A stretch of 64,000 nt of DNA from Paenilisteria portnoyi (GTDB lineage Bacteria; Bacillota; Bacilli; Lactobacillales; Listeriaceae), in the NCBI RefSeq assembly GCF_014322795.1, contig NZ_JAASTT010000019.1, positions 1 through 64,000 of the forward strand, read 5' to 3'. The position numbers and the translations under genes are program-made. Positions 47,363 through 55,909 of the stretch are shown piece by piece. The notes below the pieces were generated by a model. That model did no database searches. It was not told the origin of the DNA and saw only the letters and a program-made list of their open reading frames with translations. Within the stretch, counting starts at the first letter, position 1. Each line of letters begins with the position of its first letter.

Positions 47363-47431
47363 ATGAGCATCCTCTTTGGTTGGATTATTCTCGCCAGTGG
47401 TATCTTGTTACTAAGAAAGACGAAAAGGTAA
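47363..47431 (+). CDS. Possible 22-residue membrane peptide or gene remnant
   Basis: The frame MSILFGWIILASGILLLRKTKR reads as one hydrophobic helix with a basic tail, the form of small membrane peptides. A TATAAT at 47344-47349 lies just upstream. There is no clear ribosome site, and it could be the end of a decayed membrane protein. Treat as a candidate only. Confidence 0.25.
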   Translation: MSILFGWIILASGILLLRKTKR

Positions 47432-47565
47432 AATTTCCAATAATAACGATTACTATGTTCTCTGTTGAAGCACTTTTTACTGATTAGAAGGAGCTGTCTT
47501 ATCATTTTTACAGCTTCTACAGCGTTTTTCTGGTAAAATAGAAGAGCAGAAAGCGGGTGTTTCAG

Positions 47566-48561
47566 ATGGAGCGTTATGATCGGCAAATGCGAGTTGCGCA
47601 GATTGGAAAGTCAGGTCAGAAAGTATTGCAAGCGAGTAGTATTCTTATTATTGGAGTTGGCGCGATTGGCACGTATGCCGCAGAGATTGCGACACGGATG
47701 GGTTTTGGACGGCTAATTTTGGTGGATCGGGATTTTGTGGAGCTTTCTAATTTACAGCGGCAAACTTTATTTACGGAAGAGGACGCGACGCAAAAAGAGG
47801 CGAAAGCGTGGGCGGCGGCGAAGGCGTTGCGCGCGATTAATCGGGATATTCAGATTGAGTTCTTGGTGGATGATGCCAATGCGGTGTCGTTGTTGCCTTA
47901 TGCGGGGAATGTGGATGCGGTTTTGGATTGTACGGATAATTTTGCGACGCGGCGTTTTTTGAATCAATGGTGCTTGGAGCAGCGAATTCCGTGGATTTTT
48001 GCTTCGTGTGCGGGGACGTTTGCGAATGTGATGCCGATTATTCCTGGTGAAACGGCTTGCTTGCATTGTTTAATGGAGAAGATGCCACTTTTTAATGAAA
48101 CGAGTTGTGATATTATCGGAGTTCACGGGGCGCTTATTCCGATGCTGGCAGGGCTTCAAGTCTCACTTTTGACGAAATTATTACTCGGGGAGCGTCACAC
48201 GGCTTATTATCAGTTGGATAATTGGGAGATGACGTTTCAGAAGTTTGGTGTGACGCGGAATCTGGATTGTGCCGTTTGTGTTCATGGAGAGAAGCCAGAG
48301 ACGGTCTTTTCAAAACAGCCGATGTTGCTTTGCGGGCGTGATACCGTACAATTTCAGATTGGTTCGGCGATTCATTTTGACGAGTTCGAGAAGGTCCTTC
48401 GCAAGCAAGATATCCTGAGTAACGCGAATCGATTTGTTCTTACTTTTACTTTTCAAGATTATGATTTTACAGTTTTTCAGAATGGGCGTGTGTTGGTGCA
48501 CGGAACCGATGATTTAATGGTCGCTAAGAAGCAGTATCAGCACTTTTTTAATGAAATTTGA
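47566..48561 (+). CDS. moeB: ThiF/MoeB family adenylyltransferase
   Basis: A 331-residue E1-like enzyme that adenylates the C-terminal glycine of MoaD to activate it for sulphur transfer in molybdopterin synthesis. GVGAIG (30-35) is the nucleotide loop. FVELSNLQRQTLF is the ATP-pocket motif. CLHC and CAVC are the two zinc-binding pairs. A C-terminal extension of about 75 residues follows the second pair. The ATG at 47566 has only a weak GGGTG site. Its placement before moaB and near moaD supports the molybdenum role over thiamine. Confidence 0.92.
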   Translation: MERYDRQMRVAQIGKSGQKVLQASSILIIGVGAIGTYAAEIATRMGFGRLILVDRDFVELSNLQRQTLFTEEDATQKEAKAWAAAKALRAINRDIQIEFLVDDANAVSLLPYAGNVDAVLDCTDNFATRRFLNQWCLEQRIPWIFASCAGTFANVMPIIPGETACLHCLMEKMPLFNETSCDIIGVHGALIPMLAGLQVSLLTKLLLGERHTAYYQLDNWEMTFQKFGVTRNLDCAVCVHGEKPETVFSKQPMLLCGRDTVQFQIGSAIHFDEFEKVLRKQDILSNANRFVLTFTFQDYDFTVFQNGRVLVHGTDDLMVAKKQYQHFFNEI

Positions 48562-48573
48562 GGAGGCGTGAAA

Positions 48574-49059
48574 ATGGAACAGAAGGAATTTATTCAGGCT
48601 CGAGTTGGGATTTTAACCATCAGTGACACGCGGAATTTAGACACGGATAAAAGTGGGCAATTGATTGTGGAGGCGCTTGAAGCAGCGGGACATGTTGTAA
48701 CGCAGCGCATTGTTGTGAAGGATGATGATTTCTTAATTAATGAGGGGCTTGCTAAATTAAAACCACATTGTGATTGTGTAATTTCAAATGGTGGTACAGG
48801 GATTGCCGTGCGGGATGTGACGTTTGAGGCATTGTGGGATCAGGTCGCACAAGAAATTCCTGGATTCGGCGAACTATTCCGGATACTCAGTTATAAAGAG
48901 ATTGGGACACGAGCAATGTTGTCACGAGCTTTTGCTGGGTTCACGCTCGATAACGTGTTACTATTCGTGATTCCTGGTTCGTCCAATGCTTGCGGGCTTG
49001 CAATTAATCAGCTTATTATTCCAGAATTGCCACATTTTTTGGCCGAACGTAGAAAATGA
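48574..49059 (+). CDS. moaB: MoaB/MogA-type molybdopterin adenylyltransferase
   Basis: A 161-residue protein of the MoaB/Mog family, which adenylates molybdopterin ahead of molybdate insertion. VGILTISDTR, SNGGTGIAVRDVT and PGSSNACGLAI are the cofactor-binding motifs. GGAGG lies just before the ATG at 48574, and the gene is 12 bases after moeB. It ends with ELPHFLAERRK, and a decayed copy of this end is found at 50375-50436. Confidence 0.95.
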   Translation: MEQKEFIQARVGILTISDTRNLDTDKSGQLIVEALEAAGHVVTQRIVVKDDDFLINEGLAKLKPHCDCVISNGGTGIAVRDVTFEALWDQVAQEIPGFGELFRILSYKEIGTRAMLSRAFAGFTLDNVLLFVIPGSSNACGLAINQLIIPELPHFLAERRK

Positions 49060-49102
49060 ACATCCTAGCGGCAGTTATACCATATTGTCGCTAGGATGTT
49101 TT
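49060..49102 (+). terminator. Terminator after moaB
   Basis: ACATCCTAGCG pairs with CGCTAGGATGT, followed by TTTT. The stem begins at the moaB stop codon. Confidence 0.9.
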
Positions 49103-49423
49103 ACTGTATCTGTATGGGAAGTTATCAAGTTCTACATAGTTTGCTTGTCTATTTTTACGCCAAAAGTGCTAGTAAACTGTTTCTGTATTAACTCCACTAA
49201 GTTCTACTTACACTTTATTTTTACTGCGGAATGTTTTTTTCTATTAATGACTTCTTTTGTTCGATTATTCTAACTTCAGTTACTTAGCACTTTACTACTC
49301 ATGTATACTATATTACAGAAAGTGGTATATTGATGGACATAATTGGACAGCGTATATACAATAATGGAAATACAGCAGAAATACTGCCGTAAATAAACTG
49401 CCGTAATGGCGAAGGAGTTTGAC
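49103..49423. other. AT-rich upstream region of the secreted repeat protein
   Basis: About 320 bases with no gene. A TTGATG-17-TATATA pair around 49331-49360 is a possible promoter. Otherwise nothing recognised. Confidence 0.35.
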
Positions 49424-50308
49424 ATGGAAAACAAATTAGCATCAAAAGCACTTAATCTAGCATTGATTGGGACACTGTCATTAGGAGGATTTGTTGGATC
49501 TACAGCAATCTTAGCAACATCTGGGTCAACTGCTCAAGCCGCAAGCCTAGTTACTAGCCAAGGGAAGCCAGTTGTTACTTCTCCAGTAGTAGCTTCTCAA
49601 AAAGTTGTCACTGGTGTCGCACAACCAAATACTACTCTAAATGTTTGGGTAAATGGACAAAAAGTTAAATCTGTTATTACAAACGCACAAGGAAATTGGT
49701 CTATCACTCTTGACAATGCACTAAAAGTTGGAGATTATCTACAAGCTGAAACTATTATTGGTTCACAAGTAATTAATAGTGATCTTTTAAGAGCGACTAC
49801 TGCAATAAATGATGTAAAACCTAAAGTAACTTCTCCAACAGCCCAATTTGAACAAGTTGTTACTGGAACTGCAAAACCTGGAGCAACTGCAAACGTATGG
49901 GTAAATGGAGTTTTAGCGAAAACTACTACTGCAGATACACAAGGTAATTGGTTTGTTATTCTTAATGCCCCACTAAAAACAGGTGATTATTTACAAGTTG
50001 AATCATTTTATGGCCCTGCACTTGCAAAAAGTGATCTATTAAAAATTAAAGTTGGGACTAACACAATGGTTAGACCTGTTATTCTATCGGGAGCTGTAGC
50101 AAATAGTTCTGTTGTATCTGGCTTTGCTGCATCAGGAACGCGCATCGATGTTTGGGTTTCTGGTGTTCTAACGAAATCTACTCAAGCTGGAACTGATAAC
50201 AAATGGAGCGTAACACTAAACAAACCGCTTGTAGCTGGTCAGCATTTACAAGCAGAAGGTTATTTGAATGGCTTGAATGCATCAAGTGACTTACTTATTA
50301 TTAAATAA
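49424..50308 (+). CDS. Secreted protein with three Ig-like repeats
   Basis: A 294-residue exported protein. A signal peptide (cleavage near STAQA-ASL, about residue 40) is followed by three repeats of about 85 residues. Each has VVTG/VVSG, then VWVNG or VWVSG, a Gln/Asp-GNW or NKW motif and a LKxGDYLQAE-like end. These resemble the bacterial Ig-like modules of adhesins. No LPXTG motif, membrane anchor or GW module is present, so it is probably released or bound non-covalently. It is more AT-rich than its neighbours. It lies between moaB and a moaB-end remnant, a sign of insertion. AAGGAG is six bases before the ATG at 49424. Confidence 0.85.
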   Translation: MENKLASKALNLALIGTLSLGGFVGSTAILATSGSTAQAASLVTSQGKPVVTSPVVASQKVVTGVAQPNTTLNVWVNGQKVKSVITNAQGNWSITLDNALKVGDYLQAETIIGSQVINSDLLRATTAINDVKPKVTSPTAQFEQVVTGTAKPGATANVWVNGVLAKTTTADTQGNWFVILNAPLKTGDYLQVESFYGPALAKSDLLKIKVGTNTMVRPVILSGAVANSSVVSGFAASGTRIDVWVSGVLTKSTQAGTDNKWSVTLNKPLVAGQHLQAEGYLNGLNASSDLLIIK

Positions 50309-50374
50309 TTAGACGAATAAAAAATATTCATTCAAGTATAATTAAGGGCTTGTTGGGTTCGAATTAAACAGGAA

Positions 50375-50436
50375 ATTCATGCTTCGGGAAAATCATTCTG
50401 GAGTTGCCGTATTTTTGGGCTGAACATAGAAAATAA
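50375..50436 (+). pseudogene. Remnant of a second moaB 3-prime end
   Basis: Bases 50398-50436 match the end of moaB (31 of 39 identical by eye) and translate as ELPYFWAEHRK plus stop, against ELPHFLAERRK plus stop of the intact moaB. Upstream, the same frame reads NSCFGKIILELP, which still recalls NACGLA...LIIPELP. Further upstream the similarity is lost and a stop codon appears. So a second moaB copy once lay here, or moaB was duplicated when the secreted protein gene was inserted. Confidence 0.75.
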
Positions 50437-50444
50437 ACAAAAAG

Positions 50445-50487
50445 AAACACCTGTAATCGGTTAAAAAAATCGAGATAGCAGGTGTTT
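50445..50487. terminator. Terminator between the remnant and the FMN reductase gene
   Basis: AAACACCTG pairs with CAGGTGTTT, and T-rich or A-rich flanks make it usable in both directions. Confidence 0.8.
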
Positions 50488-50492
50488 CCTTT

Positions 50493-51053
50493 TTATTTTA
50501 CAAGTAAATCAGCAAATTCTGCTGAGACAGCTTGTAATGGTCCCTTGTAGCGCGCGAAGTCTTTTTCGATGTTTTTAAATTGGCCCTTCTCGTCGAACAT
50601 CTCATCCGAAATATCGAGCGGTGGGTTCGTCGCCATGTTATACATATGCAAGCCTTGTGCTACGAGTTTCATGCTGAGCGTTGCTTGGAAGCCGCCATGC
50701 CTGCCATAACACATGATGCTCACTGGTTTCCCGCGCCATTCATCGTATAGGAAATCCAACGCATTTTTCAAGACTGCGGGATAACCCCAATTATATTGCG
50801 GAAAAATGAACACGAAACCGTCGTAGCCGCTGATTAATTCGCTCCACGCTTTTGTATGGGCTTTCTCGTATTTATGATGTGCTGGAATTTCTGGCTCATC
50901 TAAAAATGGAAGATTTATTTCCGCGAGGTCGATGAGACTCAGATTCAGCTTGTCGTGTTCCATTTCTTTCATTGCCCATTCAGCCACTGTCCGGCAGACA
51001 CGTGTCGGGCGGTTACTTCCGATAATGAGACCAATATTGGGTTTTTCAGACAT
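50493..51053 (-). CDS. NADPH-dependent FMN reductase family protein
   Basis: A 186-residue flavodoxin-like protein. GLIIGSNRPTR at the N-terminus binds the FMN phosphate, and PQYNWGYPAVLKNALDFLYDEW holds the conserved flavin contact. It would reduce flavin or quinone-type substrates. The ATG at 51053 has TAGGAG eight bases upstream. It lies 69 bases after moaA and may be cotranscribed with the Moco genes. No evidence ties it to that pathway. Confidence 0.9.
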   Translation of the reverse strand: MSEKPNIGLIIGSNRPTRVCRTVAEWAMKEMEHDKLNLSLIDLAEINLPFLDEPEIPAHHKYEKAHTKAWSELISGYDGFVFIFPQYNWGYPAVLKNALDFLYDEWRGKPVSIMCYGRHGGFQATLSMKLVAQGLHMYNMATNPPLDISDEMFDEKGQFKNIEKDFARYKGPLQAVSAEFADLLVK

Positions 51054-51122
51054 GTTCTTCACTCCTATGAAAAGAAAGTCCGCATCCTCCAAAACGGGGG
51101 CGCAGACTTCTTTTAATTTTAA

Positions 51123-52124
51123 TTATCCTCCGATTTGGCTCATTCGCCGTGTCGTCGGTTTGTGTGATTGCATTTCATCTTGCAGGGCAATCGCCATCTC
51201 GTGACTTTCTGGTTTGTTGTCGATTGATTTTTGCACGAGGTCCATTAATTTTTGTGGATCATCGATGAACGGACGGATATTCATTTCTTCATCCCAATAC
51301 AGGCACGCTTTAATGTAGCCATCCGCGGTCAAGCGCAATCGGTTACAACTTGCGCAAAAGTGGGAGCTGACTGGGTGAATCAAGCCGAATGTCCCTTTTG
51401 CGCCTTCTAATCGGTAGTTTTCTGATGGGCCATTGCCGCGAATCGAATCGACTGGTTGATACGCTAAGCCAGCTTCTTTACAGGCATCAAAAATGGTTTC
51501 TAGCGATAAATATTGCTTTTTCCAACTATCACCAGCGTGACCAATCGGCATATATTCGATGAAGCGAATGTTGATATCTTTGTCTTTTGTGAATTGCAGA
51601 AAATCTAGAATTTCATCGTCATTCTGGCCTTTTATCAAGACAACGTTAAGCTTGATTGGGAAAAAACCGACTTCTTCTGCTTTTGCGATACCGTCTAGTA
51701 CTTTTTGCAATCGACCGCCGCGCGTAATTGTTTTGAAACGATCTTCTTGTAGCGAGTCTAGACTGATATTGACCCGTGTTAATCCAGCGGCTTTCAAGGC
51801 TTCTGCTTTTTTGACGAGATACATCGCGTTTGTCGTTACGGCAATATCCTCGATTTCGGGTAGTGCGCTAATTCCTGCGATAATATCCACAATATCTGTC
51901 CGCAAAAGTGGTTCGCCGCCTGTAATCCGGACTTTTTTGATGCCATAGCCAACCATAATTTTCATGAAGTCTACAATTTCGTCTTTGGAAAGCACTTGTT
52001 CGTGAGGTAGGAATGTCATACCTTCGTCAGGCATGCAGTATACGCAGCGCAAATTACAGCGGTCGGTGACGGAAATACGGATATAATCATGGACGCGTCC
52101 AAAGCGATCGGTTAATAGTTGCAT
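51123..52124 (-). CDS. moaA: GTP 3',8-cyclase MoaA
   Basis: A 333-residue radical-SAM enzyme that converts GTP in the first step of molybdopterin synthesis (with MoaC). The N-terminal cluster is [10 protein letters not shown] (Cys23, Cys27, Cys30). The C-terminal cluster is [16 protein letters not shown] with a further Cys in KACL. The C-terminus ends in double Gly (QIGG), required for activity. AGGAGG precedes the ATG. Last of the Moco genes in this operon. Confidence 0.97.
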   Translation of the reverse strand: MQLLTDRFGRVHDYIRISVTDRCNLRCVYCMPDEGMTFLPHEQVLSKDEIVDFMKIMVGYGIKKVRITGGEPLLRTDIVDIIAGISALPEIEDIAVTTNAMYLVKKAEALKAAGLTRVNISLDSLQEDRFKTITRGGRLQKVLDGIAKAEEVGFFPIKLNVVLIKGQNDDEILDFLQFTKDKDINIRFIEYMPIGHAGDSWKKQYLSLETIFDACKEAGLAYQPVDSIRGNGPSENYRLEGAKGTFGLIHPVSSHFCASCNRLRLTADGYIKACLYWDEEMNIRPFIDDPQKLMDLVQKSIDNKPESHEMAIALQDEMQSHKPTTRRMSQIGG

Positions 52125-52143
52125 GATTCCTGCCTCCTATTCG

Positions 52144-52623
52144 TTATTTATCGAAACGGAATTTTCCGCTTTTGCCTCCTGTTTTTTCAACAAGATGGGT
52201 GTTTTCAATGACGATTTTTTTATCTATCGCTTTGCACATGTCGTAAACGGTTAGCGCGGTAACGGATACGGCAGTCAAGGCTTCCATTTCGACACCTGTT
52301 TTGCCAATCGTAACTACCTCTGCTATTATCGTTAAATGGTCTTTGCCGTCGTCGGTGAACATGATATTCACTTTCGTCGTCATGATTGGATGGCACATTG
52401 GGATGAGTTCGCTCGTTTTTTTAGTAGCCATGATTCCTGCTACTTGCGCAACGGCTAGCACATCGCCTTTATCGATTTGCCCTTCTTTAATACGCGTCAA
52501 TGTTGCTGGCTCCATATGTAGCGTCGTTTCGGCGATCGCGCGTCGTTGTGTTTCACTTTTCTTCGTCACATCTACCATATGCGCGCGTTGTTCGTCATTA
52601 AAATGGGATAGTTCATCAGTCAT
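52144..52623 (-). CDS. moaC: Cyclic pyranopterin monophosphate synthase MoaC
   Basis: A 159-residue protein acting after MoaA to form the cyclic pyranopterin. [16 protein letters not shown] near the N-terminus, IPMCHPI mid-protein, [22 protein letters not shown] and the final KTGGKSG are family hallmarks. AAGGAG before its ATG. Between moaD and moaA with 19-base gaps. Confidence 0.97.
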   Translation of the reverse strand: MTDELSHFNDEQRAHMVDVTKKSETQRRAIAETTLHMEPATLTRIKEGQIDKGDVLAVAQVAGIMATKKTSELIPMCHPIMTTKVNIMFTDDGKDHLTIIAEVVTIGKTGVEMEALTAVSVTALTVYDMCKAIDKKIVIENTHLVEKTGGKSGKFRFDK

Positions 52624-52641
52624 TTTATCGGCTCCTTCATC

Positions 52642-52884
52642 TCATCCTCCGCTTACTGGAGGGATTATCGCGATTTCTGAAACGTCGGTTAAAAGGCAAT
52701 CGTCTGGCTGAAACTCCATGTTCACCGCAATCATGCATTTCGCCACGTCGGCTCTAATCGCTGGGATTTCTTTACTTACTAACTGTCTCACATCTGCGAC
52801 AGTCTTGCAATCAGAAAGGTCGAGTTCTACTTGTGAAAAACCTGCTTTCTGGACGAGAAAAGCGAATAGTTTAATGGGCGTCAT
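52642..52884 (-). CDS. moaD: Molybdopterin synthase sulphur-carrier subunit MoaD
   Basis: An 80-residue ubiquitin-like protein ending PPVSGG. The terminal Gly-Gly is adenylated by MoeB and carries the sulphur. Start at 52884 chosen because GGAGGT lies seven bases upstream. Its start overlaps moaE's end by 14 bases. Forms molybdopterin synthase with MoaE. Confidence 0.93.
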   Translation of the reverse strand: MTPIKLFAFLVQKAGFSQVELDLSDCKTVADVRQLVSKEIPAIRADVAKCMIAVNMEFQPDDCLLTDVSEIAIIPPVSGG

Positions 52885-53293
52885 CTCGCTCACCTCCCCA
52901 ACGAACACGATCGGTATCGACTTCTTCTTTCCAAATGGGAACGCGTTTTTTTAAATTTTCAATAATAAAACGGGAACCCTCATAAGATGCGGCGCGGTGT
53001 GGTGTGGCGACTCCGATGAAAACGGCGATATCGGTCAGTTCTAACTCGCCTAAGCGGTGAATCACGACCACATCGGCGTCATATTTTGCCTCGACTTCGT
53101 GTGCTAGTTTGGACAGTTCTTTGATCGCCATTTCTTTGTAGGCTGTGTAGCGAATCTTCTCGGTTTGAATGTCGCCGGTCCATTCGCGAATCGTGCCGAC
53201 AAACATGTTCACAGCGCCAAATTTGGCATTGACTAACTCTTGGTATGTGGACCCAACGTCAATCGGATCCTGCTGTAATCTAACATCTATCAT
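52871..53293 (-). CDS. moaE: Molybdopterin synthase catalytic subunit MoaE
   Basis: A 140-residue subunit that inserts two sulphurs into the pterin precursor. VGTIREWTGD, IHRLGELELTDIAVFIGVA, HRAASYEG and the catalytic Lys in VPIWKEE are family motifs. The ATG at 53293 overlaps mobB's stop, with GAGGAA upstream. Confidence 0.95.
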   Translation of the reverse strand: MIDVRLQQDPIDVGSTYQELVNAKFGAVNMFVGTIREWTGDIQTEKIRYTAYKEMAIKELSKLAHEVEAKYDADVVVIHRLGELELTDIAVFIGVATPHRAASYEGSRFIIENLKKRVPIWKEEVDTDRVRWGGERDDAH

Positions 53294-53775
53294 TGTAAAA
53301 ATTCCTCGATTATCATCTGACATAAGGCAACTTGTGCGGCTTGCGTGCTTATTTTCAAAATGTTGGCTGGTAAATTGTCGCGCAATGTCGCCATCGTATG
53401 GATTCCTGGTAGAGATTCCAGTGTGGTGATATCTTCCCCGTCTCGCACCATCACAATTTTTGGAAACGGCGCTTCTTTGTAGCCTTCGATTAAAATCACG
53501 TCGGTTGGTGGTAATTGGGCAATCATGTTCTGCAGAGTGATGCCTTGATCCACCATAATCGCGTGTTGGGAAGAGGAAGATAGGGCGACGATATCCGCGC
53601 CGCTCTCACGAAACGAGTGGGAATCCGTGCCTGGTTGGTCGATGGTGAACGCATGGGCGTCGTGTTTGATGACTGCCACCGTGTAGTCTTGTGCTTTTAG
53701 TTGTTGCACAAAGCAGTTCGTGAGCGTTGTCTTGCCGCTTTTTTTGAATCCGGTTATTTGGAGGATAATCGCCAT
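53290..53775 (-). CDS. mobB: Molybdopterin-guanine dinucleotide biosynthesis protein MobB
   Basis: A 161-residue GTPase with P-loop GFKKSGKTT (9-17) and LIEGYKEAPFPK. It assists guanylation of Moco, which NarG needs as bis-MGD. MobA itself is not in the window. Its start overlaps moeA's end. Confidence 0.93.
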   Translation of the reverse strand: MAIILQITGFKKSGKTTLTNCFVQQLKAQDYTVAVIKHDAHAFTIDQPGTDSHSFRESGADIVALSSSSQHAIMVDQGITLQNMIAQLPPTDVILIEGYKEAPFPKIVMVRDGEDITTLESLPGIHTMATLRDNLPANILKISTQAAQVALCQMIIEEFLQ

Positions 53776-54974
53776 ATCTCTATCTCCTCTCCTTTATTTT
53801 TGCCAGTTTTGCCGCTCGGGATTTTGATGAGGCATTCGGTTAGGTGTAAATTGCCAAGCGCGCTCGACATGTCGCTGCCAACGGGAACGGCGGTTAATTC
53901 GCCGGCTTCGTATAATAATTGCCCACGTAAAAAGCGATCGTAAGCGTTGTTTTTCGAATAATCCGCGCCCATTTTAGCTTTTTGAAAAGTGAATTGGGTT
54001 TCGATGTCGCCGCTCATTTTGGCGAGTGTCGGCGCGATGAGTAAGTGAAATGCTGTGAAACAGGCGCCGGGATTGCCGGATAAAGCTGCGACTAGCGTGT
54101 TTTCGTAGCGCATCGCCGTCGTGACACTGCCGGGCCGCATTTGGATTTTGTTGTATAGCAGTTCGGCGTCCTCTTTTGCGATAATCGCCATGAAATCGAA
54201 GTCCCCGACGGAAACGCCGCCTGTTGTGAGAATGAGGTCGGCCTGTTTTGCAAGATCGGTGAGCCGGTTTTTCGTCAACGCTAGGTCGTCCTCGATTTGT
54301 TCCACAGCAATGACTTCAGCTCCTGCATCCTTCGCCAGCGCCGCCAACATCAGATGGTTACTGTTGAAAATTTTCCCGTCCGCTAGAGGCTCGCCGGGTT
54401 GGACGAGCTCAGAACCGGTGGATAAAATCGCCACGCGCGGCCTGCGAAAAACGGTCACGGTCGGTATGCCGAATGCTGCAAGCAAGCTGATGGAGCCGGG
54501 ATTCAGATGGTGATGTGCTTGCAGTAATGGTGCGCCTGACTCGAATTCTTCGCCGCGCTCTGTGATGTTTGTATTTTTATGCGTGTTGATGAGTGTGATT
54601 GTCGCGGAGTCACCAGTTTCGCGTGACTGCTCCAGCATGATGATTTTGCCAGCGTTTTCTGGAACTTTGGCGCCGGTCATGATGCGCACGGTTTCGTTTT
54701 CCTGCAAATCGTGATTGTACGCGGCGCCACAGGGAACGTCCGCCACGACTTGGAAGGTTCGCGGGTAATTAGAGTCATCCTCCGCGCGAATCGCAAAACC
54801 GTCATATCCTGAACGCCTGAAATACGGCATCGCCATCGTCGCGGTGGCTTCTTCTGCCAAGATTCGACCATTCGCGTTTGCAATCTGAATCTGCTCTACG
54901 CCAAGCATGACCACGTTCTCTAACAACCTTTTCTGCGCCAAATCCACCCGAATCGCCACTCGTTTATCCAACAT
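53754..54974 (-). CDS. moeA: Molybdopterin molybdenumtransferase MoeA
   Basis: A 406-residue enzyme inserting molybdate into adenylated molybdopterin. Domain III has LSTGSELV, FNSNHLML, TGGVSVGDFDF and GNPGACFTAF. The N-terminal motif reads RRSGYDGFAIRAED in place of the usual DxSxMDGYA, with key DG kept. The ATG at 54974 follows GAAGGAAG. The second gene after modA in a compact run. Confidence 0.95.
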   Translation of the reverse strand: MLDKRVAIRVDLAQKRLLENVVMLGVEQIQIANANGRILAEEATATMAMPYFRRSGYDGFAIRAEDDSNYPRTFQVVADVPCGAAYNHDLQENETVRIMTGAKVPENAGKIIMLEQSRETGDSATITLINTHKNTNITERGEEFESGAPLLQAHHHLNPGSISLLAAFGIPTVTVFRRPRVAILSTGSELVQPGEPLADGKIFNSNHLMLAALAKDAGAEVIAVEQIEDDLALTKNRLTDLAKQADLILTTGGVSVGDFDFMAIIAKEDAELLYNKIQMRPGSVTTAMRYENTLVAALSGNPGACFTAFHLLIAPTLAKMSGDIETQFTFQKAKMGADYSKNNAYDRFLRGQLLYEAGELTAVPVGSDMSSALGNLHLTECLIKIPSGKTGKNKGEEIEIWRLSSK

Positions 54975-55043
54975 GCCAAACACTTCCTTCTCCCACAAAT
55001 TTCAGCTAGTTCCACTATACATCAAGCGCTGTGAAAATAACAG

Positions 55044-55057
55044 TGTAAGCGCTCACT
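55044..55057. promoter_or_regulatory. Candidate cre-like palindrome between modA and moeA
   Basis: TGTAAGCGCTCACT matches the cre consensus except in the last base. A second AGCGCT lies 20 bases away, and the two can also form a hairpin. The location inside an operon is unusual for CcpA. Confidence 0.3.
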
Positions 55058-55062
55058 TATCT

Positions 55063-55821
55063 TTAGTTCGCTGCGCCAAATCCATACTTCTTCAAAATTT
55101 TCTGCGCTTGCGTTCCTTCCATATACTCCATAAATTTCGACGCCTCATCAGCCACGTCGGAATCTTTCACTGTCGCCGCATAATAACCGATTGGGCTGTG
55201 CGACACGTTACTAATTTTATAAGCCGTCTGCACTTTTTTGGAAATCATCGCATCGGTTTGATATACAAAACCAATATCCGCGTTTCCGGATTCCACATAC
55301 GCCAAAACTTGACGCACATCACTCGCCTTCACCAAACGAGATTCCACACTCGCCATCAACTGCTCTTTCGTCAAAAATTCCGCCGCATATTTTCCGGCTG
55401 GGACAGAAGCTGGATCACCAATCGCAATCACACGCGCCTTCGCAAGTTCTGTTTTAATATCACCAGTTGGAACACTTTTTTTCGGCATCACAGCAACCAA
55501 TGTATTTGAGGCAATTTCCTGTTTTTCACTAATGAATTTCTTTTTCAACAATGTATCCGCATCCGCCGCGCTTGCAAGTACCACGCCATCAATTGGCGCG
55601 CCATTCTCCACACGCTCGCGAACTTGCCCCGAACCAGCGAAATCAAATTCTAATTCTATGTTATCATGTTCTTTTTCATACAGCGGCTTGACGTCATCCA
55701 TCACATCTTTTAAACTCGCCGCCACCGAAATATGTATCGTTTGCGGTTCTGGCGCGCCACATCCAGCCAAAACTAGAAATAACACCGCTAAAACCAAACT
55801 GCTTTTTATCCACATTCTCAT
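55063..55821 (-). CDS. modA: Molybdate ABC transporter binding lipoprotein ModA
   Basis: A 252-residue lipoprotein with lipobox VLAGC (near residue 21). ISVAASLKDVMDD and FDFAGSGQ, DGVVLAS, VYQTDAM and FMEYMEGTQAQKILKKYGF are ModA features. Binds molybdate or tungstate outside the cell. The permease and ATPase genes (modB, modC), next to modA in L. monocytogenes, are absent here; the upstream neighbour is narK. GGGGGAAG precedes the ATG. TACAAT at 55852-55857 may be its -10. Confidence 0.94.
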   Translation of the reverse strand: MRMWIKSSLVLAVLFLVLAGCGAPEPQTIHISVAASLKDVMDDVKPLYEKEHDNIELEFDFAGSGQVRERVENGAPIDGVVLASAADADTLLKKKFISEKQEIASNTLVAVMPKKSVPTGDIKTELAKARVIAIGDPASVPAGKYAAEFLTKEQLMASVESRLVKASDVRQVLAYVESGNADIGFVYQTDAMISKKVQTAYKISNVSHSPIGYYAATVKDSDVADEASKFMEYMEGTQAQKILKKYGFGAAN

Positions 55822-55869
55822 CTATGCTTCCCCCTAATTAAGTCTACCCCTATTGTACGGAATTTCCTA

Positions 55870-55906
55870 AAAAAAAGACAGCGAAATTATTCCACTGCCT
55901 CTTTTC
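55870..55906 (-). terminator. Terminator after narK
   Basis: AGGCAG pairs with CTGTCT (one G-T pair), then a run of eight T on the minus strand. It separates nar from modA. Confidence 0.8.
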
Positions 55907-55909
55907 AAA

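Noticed and set aside
47335-47586. 83-codon minus-strand frame after def
   Set aside because: It overlaps the moeB promoter and start, has no ribosome site and a low-complexity composition.
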